From positions 1-9,496 of the forward strand of contig JAJDAB010000698.1 of NCBI GenBank assembly GCA_029262095.1: DNA of 9,496 bases, read 5' to 3'. The position numbers and the translations under genes were made by a program. Under the pieces are notes generated by a model that did no database searches, had not been told where the DNA came from, and saw only the letters and a list, made by a program, of their open reading frames with translations. This DNA comes from Candidatus Hydrogenedentota bacterium. Its GTDB lineage: Bacteria; Hydrogenedentota; Hydrogenedentia; Hydrogenedentales; SLHB01. Positions 1 to 5,732 of the stretch are shown here, in pieces (position 1 is the first letter of the stretch; each line of letters begins with the position of its first letter).

Positions 1-1478
1 AACAACCCAGAGGCGTTCAGACTTTGGCGTTCGTAGAGCAATCGTGACGCCGTTTCCCGATACCAGGCGTTTCCGCGCGTCAGCAGCACAGATAACTCGC
101 CGACCGTTGCTCGACTCACTTTCGGCAGCTCCGGTTGCTTAAAGTCGTACGGCACGATCCGGTAAATGCGTCCGCGATCGAATCCGCTATTCAAATCGAG
201 ATGTTGTTTAATGGTGGGATGCAATGAATCGGGGTGTTCGATGACCTCGCGATACATGTCCGCGACATACAGCGCGCCGTCCGGCCCATTACAGAATTGC
301 ACGGGTCGGAACCAAATGTCGCTTGACCGAATAAATTCCGTGTCCGCATCCGCGCGATCTGCGACCGGCACAATGCCGTCCCAAGTCACGGTCTTGCGAT
401 GAATGAGATTGCTGCCGACGTCACCGATGAACAGGTTGCCCCGATATTCGTCCGGCCACGCATCGCCTTTATAGACCGTAATTCCCGTCGCGCTCGTGAA
501 ATAGCCCGCCGCCGTGCCGCCGCCCTCGACAGGTCCGGGTACGAGTCCCTTTACTCGCAACCGCGTCCGCACGATTCGCCACGGTTCCACCTCGCTAATG
601 CGAAAGACGTCGGCGGCTTTCCCGTCCGCGGCGATGCTCAAATTCGCCGCGGGCGCCTTTTGGTATGGATTGCGAGCGATGTACCGATCTTCGTACATGA
701 TGTACTGACAATGGTTGCTGTTGTGACAGACAAACTTGTTGCCCCACACGTCAAACGTGAGGCCATGTTGTCCACCGCCGCTTGTAGCAACGATCTCGCG
801 GGTGAGCGGATCGATGGCATAGTCGCGCCCTCGCAACGAAAGCGGCGTGCCGTTTGGATTCGCAGCGGTTACTACCGACGCGCCGCTACTGCTTGTCGCG
901 CTATGAATGCGGTTGTCCGGTCCCCATCGAAACGAATTGAGTAGGCCCTGAACGTTCGACAGGCCGAATCCCGTAAACACCGTTTCGCGTATGTCCGCCC
1001 GTCCGTCGCCGTCCGTGTCTTTGCAATAGAGAATATCCGGCGACACGCCGACGTAGATGCCGCCGTCCCAACACGCGACAGCCGTCGGCCAGGCGAGTCC
1101 GTCGACGTAGTCTGTTGCACGATCATACGTGCCATCCCCATCATCGTCCGTGAGCAGCCGTACCGTGCCGATGTTTTCATCGCGGCGCTCCGAGTACCCG
1201 CGCATCTCGACCACGAACAACCGACCGTCCTCGTCAAACGCCATCGCGATGGGGTCACGGACCAACGGCTCCGCCGCGACCAATTCCATGCGAAACCCCG
1301 GATGCACTTCGAAGGAATCGAGCGCATCCGCTGGCTCCGTCGCGGCGATACGCGGCAACTCGACGCTATAGTCGCGGTCGACGCTGTCCGGCTCTTGGGC
1401 GACGGACAGCGTGGTAAGGGCCGCTGCTGTTGCTGCCGCGATTACTCGATTGATGGATAGTGCATATTTGCTTTGCAT
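1..1478 (-). CDS. PVC-type putative membrane-bound dehydrogenase (Piru_Ver_Nterm-like beta-propeller), C-terminus outside window
   Basis: I translated the reverse strand by hand. It is open without a stop or frameshift from an ATG at 1478 to the left edge, giving 492 codons of a longer protein. Residues 1-28 (MQSKYALSINRV, then an Ala-rich stretch ending SVAQ) form a signal peptide, so the product is exported. The mature part opens with FEVHPGFRMELVAAEPLVRD and continues as a six-bladed-propeller fold like glucose/sorbosone dehydrogenases. Landmarks are two Asp-rich calcium-loop motifs (DDDGDG at 111-116, DTDGDG at 154-159), CHNSNHCQ at 251-258, MYEDRYIARNPY at 261-272 and NGPDGALYVADMYREV near 397-412. 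This pattern is the Piru_Ver_Nterm family of Planctomycetes and Verrucomicrobia. Relatives usually continue into HEAT-like repeats and a C-terminal CxxCH heme domain; the last visible residues (455-492) look like the start of such repeats. The substrate is unknown. No Shine-Dalgarno sequence is visible. An in-frame GTG at 1520 is an alternative start but would precede the signal peptide. Confidence 0.9.
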   Translation of the reverse strand, partial: MQSKYALSINRVIAAATAAALTTLSVAQEPDSVDRDYSVELPRIAATEPADALDSFEVHPGFRMELVAAEPLVRDPIAMAFDEDGRLFVVEMRGYSERRDENIGTVRLLTDDDGDGTYDRATDYVDGLAWPTAVACWDGGIYVGVSPDILYCKDTDGDGRADIRETVFTGFGLSNVQGLLNSFRWGPDNRIHSATSSSGASVVTAANPNGTPLSLRGRDYAIDPLTREIVATSGGGQHGLTFDVWGNKFVCHNSNHCQYIMYEDRYIARNPYQKAPAANLSIAADGKAADVFRISEVEPWRIVRTRLRVKGLVPGPVEGGGTAAGYFTSATGITVYKGDAWPDEYRGNLFIGDVGSNLIHRKTVTWDGIVPVADRADADTEFIRSSDIWFRPVQFCNGPDGALYVADMYREVIEHPDSLHPTIKQHLDLNSGFDRGRIYRIVPYDFKQPELPKVSRATVGELSVLLTRGNAWYRETASRLLYERQSLNASGL

Positions 1479-1484
1479 ATAGCG

Positions 1485-1513
1485 AGTATCGGTGTCGATT
1501 GTTCGAAAATCAA
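1485..1513 (-). promoter_or_regulatory. Candidate sigma-70-like promoter for the dehydrogenase, possibly leaderless
   Basis: Read on the minus strand, TTGATT (1513-1508), a 17-base spacer and GATACT (1490-1485) each match four of six consensus bases. A start about seven bases past the -10 box would fall at 1478, the A of the chosen start codon. That would explain the missing Shine-Dalgarno sequence. The motif is short and unverified. Confidence 0.2.
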
Positions 1514-1546
1514 CCGCCACTACGTCCGCGAATGATGCAGCGTACC

Positions 1547-1576
1547 TTGACACAACCCATCCAGATTGGTCATACA
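1547..1576 (+). promoter_or_regulatory. Candidate promoter for the Sel1/H-X9-DG gene pair
   Basis: There is a perfect TTGACA -35 box at 1547-1552. The -10 is poor: TCATAC after 17 bases or CATACA after 18. It would give an untranslated leader of roughly 210 bases before the ATG at 1794. Only the -35 box is persuasive. Confidence 0.2.
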
Positions 1577-1780
1577 CGCGACGGCGGGTAGTTAGTTGGT
1601 TCTTTTACTACGGACCCAGGAAATGAACAAATCAACTCGCATAGATTGGAGGATAATTGACGTTCATAGTTCTGCCTTCGGGAGGTAGCGGCGACTCCAA
1701 ACGATGGCGACTGCGGCATTTCCACTTTTTCTGCTCATCTGTTCTACTGTGGGACACGACGACTTGCGGTTCCTGCCACT

Positions 1781-1786
1781 AAGGAG
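1781..1786 (+). promoter_or_regulatory. Strong Shine-Dalgarno site fixing the start of the lipoprotein gene
   Basis: AAGGAG lies seven bases upstream of the ATG at 1794. The same frame has an earlier ATG at 1704, but that start has no comparable site and would bury the signal peptide 30 residues inside the protein. The 1794 start is therefore preferred. Confidence 0.7.
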
Positions 1787-1793
1787 ACGAAAC

Positions 1794-3296
1794 ATGTTCG
1801 CCAACACTATTTCCAGACGCCGTCGAATCTTCGTATTCACGCATGTTCCAATCGCTTTGCTCGTTTTCGCTCTGGGATGCCAGGAGGACGATGTTCCTGC
1901 ACCTGCAGCCGCGTCCCCTGCTGAGTCTGCTGTCGAGCGTACCCCAGCGCAAACATCCCGCAACGCTGAGGCGCTTGAGACGTTGCGCGAGAACTGGGAC
2001 TCGGACGTTATTACGGGCGCGATGGTGGACGAAATAAAGAAGGTGCTTGATGTGGGCGCGCCCGACGACATCGAGCCGTTACTCGAACGTCTTGAACTGC
2101 TTGAGCGATCTGGTGATGTGTATGCCGCTGATTTTGCGTTGTGGTGGGACAAGCGTGGCCGTAGCGAACTCGGCGGCGAGTTGTTTTGGAAACGCGAACT
2201 GTTGCACGAGGCTCTTGAGATGGCGATGGCAGGTCGAAATGACGCAGACGTGAAGGCCATGTTGCGCGATGCCGCCGCGACCGGCGATCCCGTCGCGCGC
2301 ATGTGGCAGGCCATCGCTAACCAAGAGACGCCAGGTCGCCATGATGGCGCGGCGTTCGGAAATGTTCTCTCGGTTATCGGCGAGGTGCGCGATCTGATCG
2401 CGTCCGGCGATGCCGATGCCGCGTATTTTCTGGGGCTTTTTGCGCTGGAAGGAGACATGGATCTGGTGGGCGGGTCGCCGGAGGAAGTGGTCGGTTGGCT
2501 TGAAATGGCCGCCGAGGCCGGTATCGACCACGCGGCGAAGTTGTTGTCCGAGGCCTATAGCCGTGGCCGGCATGGCGTCCCTCGCGATCTTGCGAAGGCT
2601 GCGCAATGGGCGGAGAAGGGAGCAAGCGAAACAGCTGCTGCGCCTGCGTCGTATAGTCGCGCTGACGAGGTCAAGGCGAATAGTCAGAACAATCTGAAGC
2701 AGCTCGGGCTGATTATGAAAATGTTTGCGAATGAATCTCGGGGCGAAGTTTTTCCACCATTAACTTCGTTGCGTGGGCATTTGGCGATGGATGCTTCGGC
2801 GATATATCCGGAATTTGTGACTGACGCAACGGTTTTCGTATCGCCCGCACATCCGGATTACGCCAACGTTGCGAACGTCGCCAAATCGGATCCGCAGTCG
2901 GCCATCGCCGATCACAGTTACTGGTACCTCGGCTACATGTTGCCTGATGAGGCCGCGGGTCTCGCGTTCGTCAGAGTCTTTCGTGCTGCGGCTATAGCGG
3001 GCGAGGTGCTGAGTGCGGATATCGACGCGCCGGATTTGGATCAGGGATCAATCTACCGGCTGCGGGAAGGCATTGAGCGGTTATTGATTACGGATATCAA
3101 TGACCCTAGAGCAGCAACGGGGTTCCAAAGTACGATACCCATCATGATCGAACGTCCCGGATTCCACGAGGGCGGGGCGAATGTGTTGTTTTTGGACGGT
3201 CACGTGGAGTTCATTTCGTATCCGGGCAAATTTCCGATGACGGAGTCGTTCATTCAGGCGCTGGAATCGTTGAAAGACGTGCGACAACAGCTTTAA
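1794..3296 (+). CDS. Exported lipoprotein with Sel1-like repeats and a C-terminal H-X9-DG domain (paralog 1)
   Basis: The 500-residue product starts with a basic region (SRRRR), a hydrophobic stretch and FALGC, a plausible though non-canonical lipobox with Cys29 as the lipidated residue. A low-complexity Pro/Ala linker follows to about residue 55. Residues 60-150 are helical and conserved with the next gene. Residues 150-280 hold Sel1-like helical repeats (DAAATGDPVARMW; WLEMAAEAGIDHAAKLLSEA; DLAKAAQWAEKGA). Residues 290-500 match the head domain of H-X9-DG pseudopilins: NNLKQLGLIMKMFANESRGE at 299-318, then His458, nine residues and Asp468-Gly469. The hydrophobic prepilin helix that normally precedes NNLKQLG is absent. 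Sel1 repeats usually mediate protein-protein contacts and the H-X9-DG head is found in type II secretion-like systems of PVC bacteria. A role in the envelope is inferred and the partner is unknown. It lies 75 bp before its paralog and is probably co-transcribed with it. Confidence 0.85.
   Translation: MFANTISRRRRIFVFTHVPIALLVFALGCQEDDVPAPAAASPAESAVERTPAQTSRNAEALETLRENWDSDVITGAMVDEIKKVLDVGAPDDIEPLLERLELLERSGDVYAADFALWWDKRGRSELGGELFWKRELLHEALEMAMAGRNDADVKAMLRDAAATGDPVARMWQAIANQETPGRHDGAAFGNVLSVIGEVRDLIASGDADAAYFLGLFALEGDMDLVGGSPEEVVGWLEMAAEAGIDHAAKLLSEAYSRGRHGVPRDLAKAAQWAEKGASETAAAPASYSRADEVKANSQNNLKQLGLIMKMFANESRGEVFPPLTSLRGHLAMDASAIYPEFVTDATVFVSPAHPDYANVANVAKSDPQSAIADHSYWYLGYMLPDEAAGLAFVRVFRAAAIAGEVLSADIDAPDLDQGSIYRLREGIERLLITDINDPRAATGFQSTIPIMIERPGFHEGGANVLFLDGHVEFISYPGKFPMTESFIQALESLKDVRQQL
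3231..3269 (+). repeat. 39-bp perfect direct repeat, copy 1 (3' end of paralog 1)
   Basis: This block is identical base for base, including all synonymous positions, to 4776-4814. Both copies encode FPMTESFIQALES in the same frame and the same protein position. The flanking bases differ at once on both sides, while the codons just upstream are heavily diverged at third positions. Confidence 0.9.
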
Positions 3297-3359
3297 GAGC
3301 AGAAATTCATCGTGATCGATTTTCTCAAAAGCGTACATCAGATACTATGAGAATCACCT

Positions 3360-3364
3360 AGGAG
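3360..3364 (+). promoter_or_regulatory. Shine-Dalgarno site for paralog 2
   Basis: AGGAG sits seven bases before the ATG at 3372. It mirrors the spacing and sequence context (GGAGACxAAC) of the site before paralog 1, which suggests the leader was duplicated along with the gene. It supports 3372 over the second in-frame ATG at 3378. Confidence 0.65.
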
Positions 3365-3371
3365 ACAACCT

Positions 3372-4835
3372 ATGCGCATGATCGCCGCTATTCGATGCCG
3401 TCACTGGCTAATGGTTGCTAGCTTCGCGTACTTTCTTGCGGCGTTTGCATTGGATTTCGACCACGCAACCGTGTACGCACAGGATGAAGATTCCGAAGTG
3501 GGTGAGCGCACTCCGGAGGACGCACATCGAGCTCAGGCTGCGCTCGCCACGCTACGCGAGCATTGGGACTCGGAAATCATTACCGGAGTGATGGTCGACG
3601 AAATAAAAATGTCTCTCGATACCGGCAACATGGAAAACCTTGAACCTTTATTCACGCGGCTGGAACTGCTAGAGCAAGCCGGCAAAGTTTACGCCCCGGA
3701 TTTTGCGCTATGGTGGGAAGTACGCGGTCGAAACGAAATCGGCGGCACGTTATATTGGCGGCGCGATTTGTTGAACCAAGCAATCAATTTGGCGTTCGGC
3801 GGTGAGAACGAAGAAGAAGCGTTTCTCATGATTCGCGAAGCGGCCTCGACCGGAGACCCCGTTGCGAAAATGTGGTTCGCATTTGTTGGCGCGCAGATGC
3901 CTGGTCATTACGCGGACGCGGATCTCGGGAACATTTTTACGCTTTTGTCCGAAGTCCGTGGCATGGCCGAATCCGGGGATGTAGACGCCGGATTTGTCCT
4001 CGGAACGTTAGCCGTGAAAGGGGAAAGTCGTACGGTTGCGGCGACACCGGCGGAAATTTCTCGTTGGCTCGAAATGGCGGCCGACGCGGGGAACGAGCAT
4101 GCGATCGGTATGTTGGTCGAGGGATACCGTCGTGGTACCAACGGTTTTGAACGAGATCTCGCCAAGGCCAAGCATTGGCGAGAGAAAAGCGGGATCAGGC
4201 AAAACGTCGGAGAACTTCGCGCGAGCAGTGCGAACAATCTCAAACAACTTGGTCTTGTGTGCAAAATGTTTGCGAACGAGACGCGGGGTGAGAAGTGGCC
4301 GCCGCTATCGCACGAACGGGGACAATTGGCGATGGCGGCCTCGGCTATTTACCCCGAGTATTTGACCGACCCGAATATTTACATTTCGCCGGCGCATCCG
4401 GACTACTATGATCTCATCGATGTTGCGGATGCAGATCCGCCGTCGGGCTTACGCGATCACAGTTATTGGTATCTGGGATACGCGGTTATGGACGAGGTGC
4501 AAGGGCTTGAGCTAGTGAAGCAGATGCGCGTCGCGTTCGAGAAGGGCGAATCATTGAATGCCGATATCGACGCTCCGGCGTTGGATCTGGAACGGATTTT
4601 TCAGCTGCGCGAAGGGATCGAACGCTTCTTCATCACAGACATAAATGATCCCACATCCTCTGCTGTCGTGCAGAGCAAATTGCCGGTGTTGATTGAACGT
4701 CCAGGCATGCATGAACAGGGCGCAAACGTTCTCTACCTGGACGGACATGTCGAATTCATTCGGTATCCGGGAAAGTTTCCGATGACGGAGTCGTTCATTC
4801 AGGCGCTGGAATCGCTTGATGATTTGAAGGGTTGA
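3372..4835 (+). CDS. Secreted protein with Sel1-like repeats and a C-terminal H-X9-DG domain (paralog 2)
   Basis: The 487-residue product is the tandem paralog of the preceding lipoprotein and aligns with it over nearly its whole mature length; by eye more than half of residues match in the C-terminal half. The N-terminus is a classical signal peptide with probable cleavage after TVYA near residue 36 and no lipobox cysteine, so this copy should be released into the periplasm while its neighbour is anchored. Residues 57-140 are the shared helical domain. Residues 145-275 carry Sel1-like repeats (REAASTGDPVAKMW; WLEMAADAGNEHAIGMLVEG; DLAKAKHWREKSG). Residues 285-487 form the pseudopilin-like head with NNLKQLGLVCKMFANETRGE, DHSYWYLGY, REGIERFFITDINDP and the motif His447-X9-Asp457-Gly458. 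There is no prepilin-type N-terminal helix. The function is not known; the pair may form a heteromeric envelope assembly, which is inference. Confidence 0.85.
   Translation: MRMIAAIRCRHWLMVASFAYFLAAFALDFDHATVYAQDEDSEVGERTPEDAHRAQAALATLREHWDSEIITGVMVDEIKMSLDTGNMENLEPLFTRLELLEQAGKVYAPDFALWWEVRGRNEIGGTLYWRRDLLNQAINLAFGGENEEEAFLMIREAASTGDPVAKMWFAFVGAQMPGHYADADLGNIFTLLSEVRGMAESGDVDAGFVLGTLAVKGESRTVAATPAEISRWLEMAADAGNEHAIGMLVEGYRRGTNGFERDLAKAKHWREKSGIRQNVGELRASSANNLKQLGLVCKMFANETRGEKWPPLSHERGQLAMAASAIYPEYLTDPNIYISPAHPDYYDLIDVADADPPSGLRDHSYWYLGYAVMDEVQGLELVKQMRVAFEKGESLNADIDAPALDLERIFQLREGIERFFITDINDPTSSAVVQSKLPVLIERPGMHEQGANVLYLDGHVEFIRYPGKFPMTESFIQALESLDDLKG
4776..4814 (+). repeat. 39-bp perfect direct repeat, copy 2 (3' end of paralog 2)
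   Basis: Identical to 3231-3269, in the same reading frame and the same relative position. The adjoining bases differ (a/g before, t/c after). Confidence 0.9.
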
Positions 4836-4871
4836 GTTTCTTTCTGATCGAATGAGTCAAAATAACGGTCT

Positions 4872-4960
4872 GGTTCAATCTCGATGGGCCTAATCCACTT
4901 AGTTTGGTTGAACCCGCAGCCCGCGTTTGGTACTGTTCCGTAATTGGTTTGTATTGAACC
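4872..4960 (+). promoter_or_regulatory. Candidate promoter and repeated GGTTCAA/TTGAACC motif upstream of the respiratory operon
   Basis: The 152-bp gap before the cupredoxin gene contains GGTTCAA at 4872-4878 and its inverse TTGAACC at 4908-4914 and 4954-4960. The middle copy lies in the small palindrome GGTTGAACC (4906-4914). It overlaps a possible -35 box TTGAAC (4908-4913), followed after 17 bases by TACTGT (4931-4936) as a weak -10. A repressor or activator site over the promoter of an oxidase operon is plausible. The motif is only seven bases and AT/GC neutral, so chance is possible. Confidence 0.25.
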
Positions 4961-4987
4961 GTTTACACGAACAGGGAGCACTTTATC

Positions 4988-5692
4988 ATGCGTATTGGGC
5001 TGATTCTGACACTCGCGATTACCGTGATCGGAAGCGCTCACGGCGGGACCGTCACCGGGACGATTACCTTCTCCGATCCGCCGCCCACCATGAAGCAGAT
5101 CGACACGAGCGCCGACCCCGCGTGCGCGGCGATGCACGGGAGCGATCCTCTAGTAAATGAAGCGCTTGTCCTGGGCGAAGGCCAAACGATGGGCAATATC
5201 CTCGTCCGGATTGTGAGCGGATTGCCGGACAAGGATTTTCCAGTGCCGACCGAACCCGTTGTGATGACGCAAGAGGGTTGCCATTTTACGCCTCGCGTCG
5301 CCGCGGTCATGAAGGGGCAAACGCTACGCGTACTAAACCCCGACGGCATCATGCACAATGTAAACGGCGTGCCGCGTGAGAATCGCCCGTTCAATCGTGC
5401 AATGCCCAAAAACATTACAGAACTCGATGTGGCCTTCGATAAGACGGAAGACGCGTTCATGTTGCGGTGCGACATCCATCCCTGGATGCGCGGATATGTT
5501 GCGGTCGTCGATCACCCGTTCTTTGTTGTCACGAAGAAAGACGGCGTCTACAAAATAGAAGATCTGCCCGCTGGCGAGTATGAAATCCAAGTGTGGCACG
5601 AAAAGCTCAAAGAACAAACGCAGAAGATCACGGTGCCCGCCGATGGCGAAGTTAAGCTGGACTTCTCGTACGCCATGCCGAAACGGAATTAG
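4988..5692 (+). CDS. Exported cupredoxin with C-terminal transthyretin/carboxypeptidase-regulatory-like domain
   Basis: The 234-residue protein begins with a short signal peptide (MRIGLILTLAITVIGSAHG). Residues 20-175 form a cupredoxin-like beta domain. It carries a complete set of type 1 copper ligands: His123 in IMHNVNG, then Cys161, His164 and Met167 in CDIHPWM. The C-x2-H-x2-M spacing is that of amicyanin (CTPHPFM), the short-loop form. Cys46 and Cys98 are typical of this family and may pair. Residues 178-230 (DGVYKIEDLPAGEYEIQVWH) look like a small transthyretin or carboxypeptidase-regulatory domain. It should be a periplasmic copper protein carrying single electrons. It is the first gene of the oxidase operon, 40 bp ahead of coxA, so a role as electron donor to CuA or as a copper carrier is likely but unproven. 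GGAG at 4975-4978 supports the start. Confidence 0.85.
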   Translation: MRIGLILTLAITVIGSAHGGTVTGTITFSDPPPTMKQIDTSADPACAAMHGSDPLVNEALVLGEGQTMGNILVRIVSGLPDKDFPVPTEPVVMTQEGCHFTPRVAAVMKGQTLRVLNPDGIMHNVNGVPRENRPFNRAMPKNITELDVAFDKTEDAFMLRCDIHPWMRGYVAVVDHPFFVVTKKDGVYKIEDLPAGEYEIQVWHEKLKEQTQKITVPADGEVKLDFSYAMPKRN

Positions 5693-5708
5693 GCGAACCG
5701 CGATCCGA

Positions 5709-5732
5709 ATGATGATGCGGAGTATCAACTGA
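5709..5732 (+). other. Possible 7-codon upstream reading frame abutting coxA
   Basis: Three consecutive ATG codons at 5709-5717 open a frame MMMRSIN that ends in TGA at 5730-5732, directly followed by the coxA ATG at 5733 in the same frame. The coxA Shine-Dalgarno candidate GGAG (5719-5722) lies inside it. It could couple translation or be accidental; no other evidence supports expression. Confidence 0.2.

Larger units (their letters stand above)
1479..1793. other. Divergent intergenic region between the dehydrogenase and the lipoprotein gene
   Basis: This 315-bp stretch separates the minus-strand dehydrogenase from the plus-strand lipoprotein gene, so it should hold promoters for both. I see no convincing gene, tRNA, strong hairpin or repeat in it. 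The reading frame of the downstream gene stays open back to an ATG at 1704, but the good ribosome site at 1781 argues that translation starts at 1794. Two weak promoter candidates are listed separately. Confidence 0.6.

Noticed and set aside
399..944. 181-codon plus-strand frame opposite the dehydrogenase
   Set aside because: The minus strand here encodes a recognisable propeller protein without interruption. The plus frame has an Arg-rich, non-family composition and no ribosome site.
872..1327. 151-codon minus-strand frame
   Set aside because: It is a shifted frame of the dehydrogenase; the translation rich in Arg, Ser and Thr lacks any motif.
1..1478. Frameshift or pseudogene in the dehydrogenase
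   Set aside because: Codon-by-codon translation gave one open frame with family motifs throughout; it is partial only because the window ends.
1704..1793. Upstream start for the lipoprotein gene
   Set aside because: It adds 30 residues before an intact signal peptide and lacks a ribosome site, while AAGGAG is well placed for the ATG at 1794.
1664..2458. 264-codon minus-strand frame opposite paralog 1
   Set aside because: Its Ser/Arg-rich product has no motif and it is antisense to a conserved duplicated gene. The corresponding antisense frame is not kept in the paralog.
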